Source of the DNA: Ustulina deusta | Taxonomy: Eukaryota; Ascomycota; Sordariomycetes; Xylariales; Xylariaceae | DNA length: 64,000 bases | Direction: 5' to 3' | Assembly (NCBI GenBank): GCA_023159155.1 | Contig: JAJNNX010000054.1 | Span: 310,001 to 374,000 of the forward strand | Shown here: positions 48,167-61,132 of the stretch, piece after piece | Numbering within the stretch: position 1 is the first letter of the stretch | Layout of the letters: every line of letters starts with the position of its first letter | Notes under the pieces: model-generated | The model's database searches: none | Seen by the model: only the letters and a program-made list of their open reading frames with translations | What the model was told of the DNA's origin: nothing | Translations under genes and position numbers: made by a program

Positions 48167-49851
48167 TTGTTAGTGATTGTACTCATTCCAACGAACTTTT
48201 GTTCCGAGCGAGCGCCCTTACTAGTCCAGCAAGGAGCCCTTCGCAACTACGAAGGAGTTAGGCACATTGCCCCAGGCGAAGAAAGCTGTCATTGTTGGAA
48301 TATCTTCTTCAGTGTAGCTAAGATTATGCAGATCAAGCTGTTCAAAATTGTGGGAGTAGGGGGTGTTTATGCTTATTGTTTACTTGGTTTTGAGGCCGAG
48401 TGATCCGGAGAGAGACATTATATAATTGGTCAATTTGTGAGCACCACAGCGAGCGAGAAGAGGGGGAGTTCAAGGTTCACATCATATAAGCGTGGTGCGG
48501 CTGAGAGCGCTACCCGTGACCTGTCATCTGACTGGAGGTTTCTCGTGTACTTTGGTTTGTTTTGTTATACACTATGCGTTGTAGACAAGGCATATATGGC
48601 CGGAGGTTTTCTGTATTACGAAGTATTAAATAGAAAACTGAACGCCAAGTATAGAACAGCCTAGAGTAGAAGATCAAGACAAGGGTGACACAAAGCAAGC
48701 ACAGACACATTAGGTTAGGTTTCCCCTAACTAGGCTAATTATGTACTTCGCAATTCTGGCTCTTCTGGTTGGCTGCAGGCCAAACCTACTACCGGTACGC
48801 CAGACCCGTTTAACTAGGTCTAGCCACTTCACCACTGCTGCCGACCATCAGTTCAGCGGAGTGCGGGAAAATAAGAGGAGATAATCCCTTCTTGCGCCCG
48901 CAAAACAAACCGCGGGAGAGGAGGGATTGTTCTGTGGCTTCGGGGGTCATTCCTTATTCTTAGCGCTGTTGTAATACAGTAGTTATGACAGAAGGTTATT
49001 GTATCGAGGATGGAGAGATTGCTATGAGCGCGCAGACTTAGACAGTGGTGTGGCTTGTTATGGCGCAACAAGCGCAAGCCCTTGGCGGCATAGCTACTAT
49101 GCAAAGCAGGTCCTGGGCATTTAGGGAAGGGAGACAGGGGTGGTGGAAGTAGAAGCGGCATGGCTCCGGGCAGGAGAACTCGCATGTTCCGCGGGTTCGA
49201 CGGTTCCGTTTTCCCCGATGTGATGCTCTGGTGGAGTAGAGGTGCCGATGGCAAAACGGAGCACCGGCGGCTACAATTCGACGGTCCGGTAAGTTTTTTC
49301 GGCCTCTTGGCACCAAGACACGCCACGACATAAATTGACTAATAAACGATAACTATCACAAGTCAACTATCCAGAACTTCCCTTTGGCTTACACTAATTA
49401 ACACGGATTCCGAATCAATTATCGCAGACATTAGAATTCGCTCTTACGATCTCAGAAGAAGATACACTTTTGGTACAACAATTGCTCAAATTCAGTTGCA
49501 CACATCACTCGTCCACTTTACTTGTTACGGATCGTGACGTCGAGCTGGCTGACTTGTTTAATTGATATATTTACCAATAAGAGGCGCTAGGTCTTGCCTA
49601 GCTATCAGTCCTAGTATTAATATTTATGTACCAGATAGTTTTTATAAAATAAAATAAAATTTTATCATTAAACCTAATATGTGTCGCTAAGACGCAATTG
49701 AGAAAATCGTTTGCAAATTTGTCACTGGGTTGATGTGTCGCATATACCCTGCGGCTTGGGGACAACTGGTCAAAATGGCGTAAGTTTGAGATGCTATCGA
49801 TTCCGGCAAATAATCGTCGGTCATCTTATGTAACAATCATCAATGAGTTCT
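48167..49851. other. Intergenic, no supported gene
   Basis: Several 60-150 codon frames overlap each other on both strands with no motif. An A/T-rich patch occurs at 49600-49680. The 30-bp dispersed motif (copy B) is at 48539. Confidence 0.45.
48539..48568 (+). repeat. 30-bp dispersed motif, copy B
   Basis: Second copy of the motif at 42914-42943, in the same orientation, with three transition differences. Confidence 0.6.
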
Positions 49852-51521
49852 TTATTCTATCTCATAAGCAGCAGCCCAAGCTTGAATGTCGGCCGCATCT
49901 TCAGCCTCCCGCTGGATCTGGTATAATGAGATTGGGTGGAGAATCTGACGCTGTAGACGCAGATGTTTCAGTATCGACCCAGGACAGACTGGGGGGGCTG
50001 ATACACGGTCTGACTCTACCAGAAACCTACGACATCCGTGGTTGAGTGCCACCTCTTTCCATTGGGCTACAACTTCGACATCGGGGAAGAAGTTCCAAGA
50101 ACTAATCCACACCAACGTCCCTACGGCAATGGATGGCTCACGCTCATACCTGAAAATAGCTGCTTCCCCTTGACGCCCGTTCCAGAGCTCCATGATTTGC
50201 AACATGGGCATTCGGAATGCTGCAGTCCCTGCAGTACTCAGTAAATTATTGACAAGGCTTGTACCTGTTTTCAAGCTTAATTGGCTTGATGTCAAGGCTA
50301 TAAACCTGAGCCGAGGGAAAGTGTGAAGTGCTGGGCCCTTTGTCAACGACAAAGACATGAAGAAATATTGGGCGTCAGCTATGAATGATATCGCCAGTGA
50401 TTCTAGCTGAGTGCTGGCTTTGAGTAGCGCCGCAGCTAGTTTCGGAAGCGTTGGGTGATCATTTGTTTCGAGAAGCTCGTAAATTCCGTCGTCGTCTTCG
50501 TACCAGGTTATCGCCTTAAGCATAATGGGCATTGAAAGTCTAAAAAGCGCTTCCATCTCTAGTCAAACATTAGTGAATGTGCGAAAGACAAGGTATTGGG
50601 ATATTCAACGCGAACTTCGGTCTTGTACTGGTTCAAGTCCCGCGAGTTGCGGCAGAAGCGGACGCCAGGACTCCACGTGCAGTTGTTCCAACATAGGCAG
50701 AGCTCGAAGAATATTACTCAGTGCGCTCGGCCCAAAAGCTCGGTAGGACTGCCGGCGAACAAGCAGCCGTGTAACAATTTCTGCTCCTGGAAGCTCTTTC
50801 TCGATGCGTAGTGGCTGTCCGTGAACTCTGAATCTTGGTACTAAGTTCATGTGTTGAAGAACATGTGGCATAGGATGGTATTGAAAGCTTTGGACACTAT
50901 TCTCCCATCGGTGTTGTCCGTCATGACGCCTTTGCGTTAGCCTTTGTGCCTTGGGGTTCTGGTCAAAGTCATCATCTTCAGAATAGAAAAAGGTGTCAAA
51001 CTGATGGTTTTGGAAATAGTGCTTGGAATCGCTCGGTGAATGGATACTTAGCTCCAACGTGAGCCCGTCTCCAGCGCAAGCATCGTCTTTCTTCCAGCGA
51101 GATAACGCCTCAAAGAGCTGGTACATTGCGTGGGTAGCTATCTCATCGTTCTATTTAGACCGTGAGTGTGGGCGGACAGATGATACAACAGAGGTCAAAT
51201 ACTAACTGCTTTGATCCTGGGCTGTGTTTCTGGTATAGAACAAGCACCGCATGGATATCTCTGCAATTCCACATGGTACCAGACATGTTTGACAAAACTC
51301 CTGCGATATCTAACATTCCGGTATAGGTGCTGGAGGCGCGAGGGTGACAGAATGAGCTGCCGAAAAGTTTCCCGTTCGAGCACACTTTGCCATTCCTTGC
51401 AAACTACTGCGTACGTTGCTAGGCGGTCCGTGGAGACAGACTCGGTATCACGGGCGCCCGTCGTTAGTATCTCAAGAACCATCAGTCGTATCTCGAGAGG
51501 AAGATCTGAGAAGTTCGGCAT
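49852..51521 (-). CDS. F-box/LRR-like hypothetical protein
   Basis: Exon 1 (51521-51207) encodes MPNFSDLPLEIRLMVLEIL, an F-box-like start, then VCKEWQSVLERETFRQL. A GTTAGT..TAG intron (51206-51151) leads to exon 2 with RWKKDD and LRALPMLEQLHVESWRP. A second intron ends at about 50559; its donor is uncertain (GTTGAA or GTTCGC near 50610-50620). Exon 3 runs to 49852 with MEALFRLSMPIMLKAITWYEDD and LESLAISFIADAQYFF, typical of the fungal family with an F-box and LRR-like tail. Total about 525 aa. Probable SCF adaptor by analogy; substrate unknown. The start follows the family; an upstream ATG at 51590 adds 23 residues. Confidence 0.75.
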
Positions 51522-52125
51522 TTTGATCAACCTGAAGAGTACTTCAGCTATCCCGCACAATTTGGCCAACCCCGCTGCGCGCGTGCACAAGGGATGGAGC
51601 TAGACTGCGTGTAGTGTGCTGCCAACGAAGCTTTGGCGAGGTAACCTAGGGAGAGAGCGGTGGCTTGACAAGTGCTGCGTTTGTGGTGACGATTGGAATT
51701 GGAAAAAAAAGGTAATAGTACGATGGTCATAGGCTCCGAGACTAGCAATAATTATACCCCTGTGCAGCACGTGGTATGCGCATCAAGTGACGAGCTAACG
51801 GAACTGTAACTTTAGACTGAGTGCTTATTGCTGTACACCTTCGGCGATTCCGCTCTTAGCCTGGATAAAAACTCTGAAACGTTCAAATTCCCCATTGAAA
51901 AGGATACATTCGATAGAAGTCGACATCCGGCATCAAATCCCCAGCAGCACTCTCCCTACTATAACTTATTCAACCGTACTAGAGCCGGTTGAGTCTACTA
52001 TCACAACAATAGCCAGAATATAACATAACACATATTAATTAATTGGAAAGCTTTGCAACCTTCCCAGTCGCTCTTGCAAAGCTTGATGTCTAATATCGAT
52101 CAAAAACTCTATATTTGTCCGCAAG

Positions 52126-52168
52126 CCTCTGATTGGTCAAGCCACAAATTCTAGTCCTCTGATTGGTC
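52126..52168 (-). promoter_or_regulatory. Duplicated CCAAT-type box
   Basis: CCTCTGATTGGTC appears at 52126-52138 and again at 52156-52168, 30 bp apart. On the minus strand each holds a CCAAT core. There is no obvious gene directly downstream, so the role is open; it may be part of a mobile-element end. Confidence 0.4.
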
Positions 52169-52302
52169 TATGCATGCCAAGAAAATTGACCACAACTTTA
52201 AATCGACATTTGCGGCTTACGCAGTCTTCACCTAGAATCCTCCTAAATGGCGGTTCAAGGCCCTGAGGGGGGGTCCCGGGGGTCTCCCCCTGGTAGAGAA
52301 AG

Positions 52303-52433
52303 TGGCTTGCAGGGCCAAAAAGATGTTGTATTGTCAATGGAGGGGTTTGTAGCGTAAGCCTGTCAGCTAAATACAGTACTAGCCTTACACCTTCCTTCCC
52401 ATACCTTACACCCATAGGACCTGCCCACTGGTA
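52303..52433 (+). repeat. Dispersed repeat, copy B
   Basis: Partner of 11050-11180. Identical 20-mer at 52315-52334 and CAGCTAAATACAGT at 52364-52377, followed by TTACACCCATAGGACCT. Confidence 0.7.
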
Positions 52434-52783
52434 GAGGTAGGTAAAAGAGGAAAAATTTAAATTGAAGTGCCTTGCACTTTGACCTACAGCGTACTAATGG
52501 AGTTTCGCCGGCAAAGCTTTCCATTAGGGATATCTTGAGCCCCAGCCACATCAAGAACTTGAGAAAAAGTTCGGTGCAATTCCATTGGCTACCAGTGCGG
52601 GACCATCTAATCTACACTTACCTTTTGAGGTATCGCGCCGAAAAATACGTCATTCATGCTGCCGCATATTGTCGGATTTAGTGTTATAGAGCGTACCGCA
52701 TATATGTGTTTAGATCGCCTTGTCCATTATTGTTTCTTGTAGGTCCTATTTTGCCTCTGTGAGGTATTTATCTACAAGCTCGC

Positions 52784-52812
52784 TAGTGAGTGTGGCCTAG
52801 CCACACTCACTA
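52784..52812. repeat. Perfect 13-bp hairpin
   Basis: Inverted arms at 52784-52796 (TAGTGAGTGTGGC) and 52800-52812 with a 3-nt loop CTA. No adjacent poly-T or gene end suggests a terminator; it may be a transposon end or cruciform. Confidence 0.7.
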
Positions 52813-53674
52813 AGCCACGTTGTTAAGCCATAACGCTTATGTAACCAAGTGATCCTGCCATCCATGCCTAATTAGCTCTCTTCACAGCTACCAGCTATGG
52901 GCCAAATCTAACACATATACCTACCTACCTAGTATAACCAACCTGCAGGGAAATGTACACTGGAGCCCCCTCTCCACAGCGGCAATGTGCATACCTACTA
53001 GTATGTACAGGAGTGCAGTAGGGGCTTGCTGGCTGACTGGGTACATGTACTTACCTATCCCAGCGCACTCACATCGCACAGTGCGGTGCAGTCGTCCGAC
53101 CCTTCGACCTCGGTTTCACGCTATTTGAAGCACAGTGTCGCTGATAAAATAACAGCACTGCTAACTTCACGACGGAGGCATCCCATGCCAGCGCCCATGG
53201 CTACATGTCAAAAATGATATACCACGTCAAAACCCTTCGCATTCGGCACACGACCACCCAGGTCATATTCCGGAAGAGACAATCCCCTCAGGGTGGCCAT
53301 GAGCTAGGTGGCGTCGGACACGAGAGATATGGCGCGGGTGTGTCCCATCTTCGGGATTAATATCTCACTTTCTCACAATTTAAAAATTCTCGCCCTGCTG
53401 TTCCTCTCTTGCCATGTCGGGTCTGCCAAGGCCTGCAAATCCGAGATCTTACTCATAGTTGCTGAGTTATTCCATCGCGTCCGTGCCACTCTAAGCCGAA
53501 GACCGAGGGGTTTGTCGTGGCCTATCACCAACAAATCGCGGGTCATATGAATGGAAGGTGTCTAAGTAAGATCTATATTCCCTCTATATGCCATCTATGA
53601 CTCAATTATATGTACCACGGGTAGTGTACAGCCTTCGGTTCCAACAAGTAATGCTCCCGCGGCTCTTCGGCACA

Positions 53675-54786
53675 TTAAGCGACCGGTTTCAGCACGGCAC
53701 GAAAGTGGATCTCGCCCCGGTCCAATTTTTCCATAGCGTCCAGAATCCCTTCTTCCGTCAGCTCGAATAGTTGGACCACGGGCCTGATTTGGTGAAGGGC
53801 CGCAAACTCAAGCATCCGCTCGTGGGCGAGTCGGGACGCGACACACGAGCCCTGGACGGTGATGCCATTCATCAACATAGGGTTGTTTGGGATCTCGAAA
53901 TTGCCATCCGAGATGCTCAGCGGATAGATGGTGGCGCCCGAGGAGAGGATGGGCAGGATCTGCGCCCAATTGGGCTGGAAAGACGTCGTAACTAGGAGGC
54001 GGTCCAGGGGTCGGGAAATTTTGAGTTCGCTCTTACCGTTGGTGGCGACGAACTCGTGGGCACCAAGTTGCAGCGCCTCGTCCTTCTTGCTCTCCGATCC
54101 CGAGAGCACCACGACGCGACAGCCCATTTTGGAGGCGAACTGGATGGCTAGATGCCCAAGGCCGCCGACGCCCATGATGCCGACCGTCTCGGTGGGCTGT
54201 GTCTGGTAGCTGTAGAGGGCACTGAAGACGGTGGCACCGGCGCATTGCAAAGGAGCGGCATTCTCATCGGATATGCTGTCGGGGATCTTGAATAGGGCTA
54301 TCTCGCGCCAGACCGCGTGGGAACCAAAACTCCCTTGATCCAGGTCAGCCTCACCGTATAATGCGCGCTCGACGCAATAGATATCGTTTCCTGTCAGACA
54401 CTGTCGGCAGCGACCGCAAAAGCTGTGATTATAACCCCAGCCAACCCGGTCGCCGGTTTTCAGGACTTTACAGAGAGGACCGGTCTTCTCTACGACGCCG
54501 ATGCCTTCATGACCTAGCACCATATGTTCATGTTTCTATGCCTCAGTTAGTATCATGGGGCTCCAATATCACGGTGATATGGGTCTGTTTACAAAATGCA
54601 GATCTAGTGTCGGAGCATTAGTCAGGATTCTATCAGTTTATGCTGATATGTCTCACCTGTTCCGCAAAGGCCAGATGCTGTTATCCTGACGAATACTTGG
54701 TCTCCAGATAGCTCATCCGGTCTCGTGGTGGTTTCTTTCTTAGGCGCACCCGACTCGTTGCCCTTGAATACTGTGAAGCTTGGCAT
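53675..54786 (-). CDS. Zinc-dependent alcohol dehydrogenase (MDR)
   Basis: Three exons: 54786-54657, an 11-bp exon 54603-54593, and 54535-53675 (1002 nt, 333 aa). The tiny exon supplies DLHF in the canonical string CGTDLHFKHEHMVLGHEG. Catalytic zinc ligands: Cys (SGLCGTD), His-Glu (GHE) and Cys in PLQCAG. Structural zinc ligands: CGRCRQC plus the Cys of NDIYC. Cofactor fold GVGGLGHLAIQFA. This fits the fungal cinnamyl-alcohol-dehydrogenase-like NADPH group. Cytosolic, substrate not determined. Introns are GTGAGA..TAG (54656-54604) and GTAAAC..TAG (54592-54536). Confidence 0.92.
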
Positions 54787-57372
54787 TACTGGTTATAGAG
54801 GAATCTGAATTCACAGCTGTGGTGATTCCTCTTGGTCGGGTTTGGGTACTGATGTCAGAAAATTGAACCATCAGTATGTTGATATCTCCAGATAGTGTTG
54901 CGGCTGTGTCTTGGATCTATCATCTGGTGATCAAGTTTTGTTTTCGACGGGTGGAGCCGGCTTTATACAATTTTGCACGTTGGCCCAGGGCATCCAATTA
55001 ATATCAAAGTTATCTATCTATACTATCGAACGTATGGTGTTGAACGCCACGACCCATCATAAAATGCCTCCGAACACCTATGAGAGGTACCTATTCGACT
55101 GACACAATACAAACCCACAATCAAGACCCATAACGGTAAGTCCTTGGTCCTAGAAAGATTCCATGATACCTAGCAACATCGGATGGGTATGATTGCGAAT
55201 GGATCATTGGAGTTACATCTACATTTCACTGCTATTTTTCACTCCCTGGTTACCTACTTTTCGGCGGGAGATGGAGTCGCGCAGTTTCAGTCGGAGTCTC
55301 CGAATCGCGAAGCTAATTAGCCCTAATTCTTTTTATTTTATTTTTCCTCCTTTCCGCTTACACTGGATGGAGCTTAGTCAAGGGACTACCAAAACCCAGT
55401 AATTCGATAAAAATGGCGGGCAGCTAATTTTTTTTACAACCGCGGTTGATGATTAAATGGTCTGTCTTTTTTCTCTTTTCCCATATCAATTTTCGTTTCC
55501 ATCTGTCTTATTCGGCGGGTTTATCGTGCCCCATCTTACACGTACCATGGGCATGCAAGTACAAATCGGCGATAAGAAACCAGTCCATCACACCTGATAC
55601 ATTGCTCCAAGCGGTATTACGCAGCACTGTGTGAGCCTTAATCAACCAAGTCTCTGTTTTCTACAACATGTGTCATCCGGTATGGCACAAAAGGGGCGTA
55701 ACTTGCCACCGGATCCTATCTTCCGTCTTTCCAGTTATCGTGACTCATTATTACTGTCCTCGCCGACACTAGCCAGTCACCCGGACCTCCGTTTGCCGCA
55801 CCTGAGAGTGTCTGCAAGGCGGATTACTACAGTATTTGCCGCGACCCACCCTCGCTGGAGGGGCCGACAATCTTTCCCTGTTTCACGTGGAATTCCTCAC
55901 CGGACGTGCGCTTGAACTTCAACGAATGGCAATACCTAGCTGCTGCCTGCCCTTGCATTTCGCTATCACAGCTTTGTAGACGTATAATGATTCCGACCAG
56001 CAAGTAGCGTGAGCAGATACACAGTACACCTTCTCCCGGCTGGGGCATCTCGCAATTATTGCTGAACCCTGGTAGTGTTTCAAGGCCGTCGTCGTTGAAC
56101 ATTAAAAGTTCGCGTTTGAGATAACAGCGAAGTAGCGTTTTCCCAGGATTGCCTGCCCTTCTGATAGTGGTCGGCCACGGTTCCTTTCTCGATTACCGTA
56201 GTTGGCACGATCGGTTTGAATAGCGCGATGGAAAGCCGAACAAGACTGCACGCGAATATTTATAGATATGTAGTGTAACCCCAAAAGCTGATGGGGATTC
56301 TCAGTTGGTTGGTCCATTTCGAGCCTAGGAGGACGTGTTTGGCAGTCGATATAATCACGGTCAATATAAGATTACAGAGATAATTCGAAGGGAGCGTTGA
56401 TAAGAATGGGGTGATCAACACCCGGTTGTCTTACGAAGAAGGTGGATCTGCAAATATCGAGTCTTCTCTATCTCATTAATGCTGCTACAGTTACAACTAA
56501 CCAATCAAAGAATTTGACTTAAACCCGCACTTTTCTCTTTTTTGCTCTAGGTATTACATAACTCCCTTCAGCTCTATCACACGCCGTTAGAGTTCAATTG
56601 TATAGAAAAGATACACTAAACTATATCGAATACTTGGTTTTTGTTGGTGTTGTAAAAGGATTGAATTAATTTAATATAAAAACTTAAGACCCGCGTAAAC
56701 GTTGATGTGGCACTTGGAGGGCGGAAGAGGGCAGTCACTATATAAAGAAAGCATCTTAACTGATGCATCCTTAAATGAGGGTAATGGGATGAGGGTTGAG
56801 CTAGTTGAGGCGGTTAAGTCGCTTTGTAGCGAACCGGTCAAAGACCACAACGACGATAATTTCATAGTATTTGAAGAGTTCAATGTCTTGAGCCAAACAT
56901 GACCGATCAAGCGAAAAGAAGCAAAAGAGCTTCAATGATTACTTCAGCAAGAAGCAGGTGCAAATATTGTGATAAAATTAGGTGGCATTTACTGTTCATA
57001 GGTAGGCAAACATACTAACATCGCGACTAGTAGGCAAGACAAGCACGTTACTGTTTTCTAAGGCAGCGGCAGGAAATTAAAAGCAATTTTGAATAAACTA
57101 CGCATGAATAAAAATTAGAACTCGATAAACATGTTGAGCATTGCAGAGGATCGGTGATCTTGTTTTTTAAATAAGATAATATGATTTAACTTGAGTCGTA
57201 ATACTATTGCCATCTGAAGGTAGTTTCACAAAATTGATCTAAAAATGAGAAGTGGGATCGTCCCAGCGTAGTGCATCATTATTATCTCGAAGCTCTTCCA
57301 CCAAAACCCGCGATGAGTTCGCGTCACTGTCGCGTTGTCCCGGAATGGCTGTGCTGTGTTCTAAAACTGTCA
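54787..57372. other. Intergenic, no supported gene
   Basis: Overlapping 60-95 codon frames on both strands without motifs. Frames around 56671-56910 look mildly protein-like on both strands, which argues that neither is reliable. 57110-57240 is A/T-rich. Confidence 0.45.
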
Positions 57373-57642
57373 TCACCGTCGAAGAGTGGACGGTTTCAAG
57401 GCGGACAAATTAGAAAGTTTGCTTTCGTGATAGAGGCGTCCCTGGCAGGGCATCTTTACGACATCAGAATATGCCTTAGGGACAAATGACCTCAACAAAG
57501 CGATAGAAGTCTGTACGAAACAATTAGGTCGGAGCGCTGCTTTCTCCCAGTACGCACCGTGGCCTATAACGCCGGCGATGGCAATGAGGCAGGCTACCAA
57601 ACCAAATATGATGTTGATGATCGTGTCCATTGAGAGTGACAT
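57373..57642 (-). CDS. Possible small single-pass membrane protein
   Basis: 89 codons opening MSLSMDTIINIIFGLVACLIA, one strong hydrophobic helix (about 8-26), then a polar tail. Many fungi encode such short orphan proteins with an N-terminal helix. No other support. Confidence 0.35.
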   Translation of the reverse strand: MSLSMDTIINIIFGLVACLIAIAGVIGHGAYWEKAALRPNCFVQTSIALLRSFVPKAYSDVVKMPCQGRLYHESKLSNLSALKPSTLRR

Positions 57643-58375
57643 GCTGTTGAGCCCACCGAATGCCTCAAGGGTGTGTATGAGCTTCGGAATTATATGAGCT
57701 TAAGCGTAATATGAAATTAGGGCGAGTATAATATTAAGGGGGTATGCAGTTTTGAGTCTTCTGGTGAATTTGATGCATTTACACTTGCTCTTGTTGAACA
57801 GAGATGAATCACCAACTCGGTTACAGTCGCTCTCCGCCTCTCGAAATTTATATATTCACCGTTCGACCACCTTTAAACTCAAATTGACATTTATGGTGCA
57901 CTCAAAAAACTCATGATGGTATGTATGGTGCTGGTAAAGTGGGTACGCTGGGGAGCGGAAGAAACCATGGGGCCTAACAACAGCGTACGGCTACTCAATC
58001 GTCCTCAGTGGCTTGTTCGCTTGGTTCTGCCAATCGGGTATGGCTGCGTATTATGGTGCAGGATATGGCATTCATGGTGGTCAGCTTTCAACAGGGGTGG
58101 GTGGGTGCCGATTGGCTAGCGAGGGGCTCTCACAGCCCGCTACCGGTCTGGCCTCTGATGTCGAAAGCTTGCCTCGACGCTTATATCGAAAGGCGTTTGC
58201 TGTTATTTCTTCAGCATAGGTGAAGTTCATTGGATTTTTGTATTCAGAATTAAGCCTCACGACTTAACGTCCTAGCCAGAGAATACTCAATTCCCACGTT
58301 ATCACACTCGGCAAAGCCAAGAATCAGCACCAAGATTAGCTGACCAACATCCGCGGATGGAAGAAAAGACGTCAC
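57643..58375. other. Upstream region of the homeodomain regulator
   Basis: A plus-strand stretch at 57990-58219 reads AAYYGAGYGIHGGQLSTGVG in one frame, but it has no start or partner exons. Otherwise nothing. Confidence 0.4.
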
Positions 58376-61132
58376 ATGGACACCCGGGAGAAATATCTAG
58401 CTGCTCGCGAGCAGGATATCGTAATGGCAGATCCATGGGGGCCATCGACGCCTCCACTCTTCGATAACTTGATCCCTGAGATATGGAGCGACCAGGATCT
58501 ACAGGATCTAATAGTGCCTTGTGTTAGCCCATCCACATTGACGCTTGAACCTTTCCCCCTCGAAGACGCGGCTACGGCAAGAAACGTGCCTCATGATTTA
58601 CCATGGCCATACCCTTTGGGGCCTGTGGAGGATATGGGAATCTCTACCCCGTACTATTCAGATGTTGACATCGATTTGGCCGTGGACTGGGTGGACTTCG
58701 AGCCACCACTTGACTCTATTGGGATAATACCAGAGCTCCGTCCATTTTTTGACCATGACAAATCCTCGCCAGCGCCGGGGGTTCTAACGAGTCCAGAGAA
58801 TCCAACTGCGAGCATTCGTCGGACTGCCATCAATCAAAGCCAGAAAGGAATTCTCGCCGATTGGATCGCAAGAAATCCGGAGCCATATCCGTCAAGAGAA
58901 GACAAGGTAATTCTGGCAACCGCTACGGGACTGTCGGTAAATCAAATCAGCGGCTGGTTTTCAAGAAAGCGACAAAGGGGACTGAAACGGGTGCAATCAA
59001 ATGCTCCCGTACTCACTCCGTGTGGCATTCCAAGATTAGCTACGATGCACGAGGGGTGCAAAATGGGCGCAGCAGCAGGAATGCCGGAAATTTTACATAG
59101 TTCTGGACTTCCGATTTTGCGTGGAGCAAACCTACATCCCATATTGGACCCTCACTGGTCGAGATGCACAAGTCTACCAGCTTCGCCAGAGCGGCCCCCC
59201 ACCAGAATCTCCCCTAAACGGGCTCGATCTCTCCCACATATCTTCACTCTTGATATCATTAACCCCTGTATACCTACCTTGAGCCAACTACCGCATGGCC
59301 GATTTTCCTTGGATGTAGCGGCGCCGACTCACGAAAGCTGTAGCTCCAAAGGCAATAGGTTGGGCGGTGAAGGTCAACCTCTAACACGTGGAGTAACGCA
59401 AGATCTTATCTATCCTCTTAAACCCACCTCGAACTCGAACTTTGTCAAGAGATGGATTGAAGAAGTAGCTCGCCATAATATTGCCACTCCCGATAATCCT
59501 CTGGAGATCGCATGTTGCATTCCATCTGGAGAGAGTTATGATATTAATGATGAGCGAATTACCAGAGAAACTCATGGGCCCCCAAGATCGTTCAGTCGGG
59601 AAGAACCAACAGCTAGCTCTCAGATGCCAACTGGGTATAACCAGGATTCCATACAGGCCGTCCAGGAGCGCACCCGAAAACACAAGAGGAATGCCTGCGA
59701 ACATTGTAGGAGGAAGAAGGTGAGAAGACGCCTCCATGACAACACTAATAACACCCTTTGACCCATAGGGCTAACGTATTAGCTTCGATGTTGTGTCTAC
59801 GCTGATTCACCAGAAGGAAAATGCGCAAGTTGCATCTTTTTGGTCGAGGAATGCGTTTTCGAGTCAATCCCAGCCACTTCGTCGACTCCAATTGTACTAG
59901 TCCCGCAATTGCACAACGACGCTCGCCGAGGAGAGCAGGCTTTTGCTCGAGATGAACAGAATGCGGTCCCGCAGTCCTCACGTAAACAAATTCGATTTGA
60001 TGCGAAGTCAAGCGCGGGTTCCAGTGCAAGCAGTGCTTGTTCCGTTGCAAGCTATATGAGCTTTGGGTCTCGCAAAGGAAGACGTGTAGCATTCCAAAAG
60101 CCTTCTTATGACGACTCAAACTCTCCTCTCCCTTTCCCGAGTGGCACGGCGTGGGAGCTCGGATCATCCCGAAAACGCAAAGCCGGCTCTCCTCCCGACG
60201 ACGGCAGAAACCAAAGCGTATCACACATGACCGGATTTGATAACCCGAGCGGTGAATCGTTTCTCGAATCGGTGAAAACGGTGTATCAGTGTACATTCTG
60301 CCACCAAGACTTCGGTACATATTACACGTGGAGACGCCACGAGGAGTCTGCTCACGTTCCCCAAATTATATGGATATGCCGGCCAGATACAGGGTTGAAA
60401 TGCCCAGTGTGTGTGCCTCCATCTTCGGCAGATACCCCTCAGCTCCCGTGCCCACACCGGTTTCAGGAATGCTGGCAAAAGCCCGATATTGAACGAACAT
60501 TTTATCGATTTGATACCTTTAAGCAGCATCTTCGTACAGTGCACTTCAAGGGTGATTTTAAGGGTTTCGAAGAAATAAAAAGGAATCACAACGCTATGGA
60601 TACGTGGACGAAACAAGGCAGACAACTTACTCATGATGAGCTGACCTGCCACTTCTGTGGATTATGCTGTGGGACCTGGAAAGAACGGGCTCGGCATATA
60701 AGTCAACATTTCAAAAGTGGAGAAACTCTGAGTCTATGGATTCCAGGGGGGCCTTATATTTTAAACATTGATGGGAGTACTCCTTGCCAATGTTCCGCTG
60801 TACGGCGCCGCGTTAACCAATCTCGGCTGAAAATCGACGACAAATGGGATTGCCGCCAATTCCGCACCTTGTTGAAACATGGACGAGAGAAATGGAATTG
60901 TATGTTATGTGGCGATCAGATAAGTTGTTCTTGTTTTCATCTCGGCTTTGACGCGCCGTGTAGTGTGGCGCGTCACCTGATCGACAGCCACCAGGTACAA
61001 CAATGCTCCGCATCTTTTCAGACGTTCTTGACCGCGGAGGGCTATATCGGGCACCTCGTTAACGAACACTCGGCGGTCCGAGGAGAGTGGATGCGCAGCC
61101 TAATTATTGCCGGCTTGGGGGCAGCGAAATGA
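58376..61132 (+). CDS. Homeodomain-Zn2Cys6-C2H2 transcription factor
   Basis: Two exons: 58376-59719 and 59783-61132, intron 63 bp (GTGAGA..TTAG); 897 aa. A KN/TALE-like homeodomain lies at about 147-204 with PEPYPSREDK in its loop. Its recognition helix reads NQISGWFSRKRQR, so the position of the normally invariant Asn51 after WFx is Arg. A Zn2Cys6 cluster lies at about 441-475: CEHCRRKK before the intron, then LRCC, KCASC and EEC after it. Two classic C2H2 fingers lie at about 617-640 (CTFC..H..H) and 736-759 (CHFC..H..H), with a degenerate third near the end. Probably a nuclear DNA-binding regulator. Homeodomain plus C2H2 proteins are known in fungi; the three-domain order is less usual. 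Confidence 0.9.

Larger units (their letters stand above)
51522..53674. other. Intergenic with repeats, no supported gene
   Basis: Contains the CCAAT-type pair, dispersed repeat copy B and a hairpin, each listed separately. ACCTACCTA motifs recur near 52920. No convincing coding frame. Confidence 0.5.
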
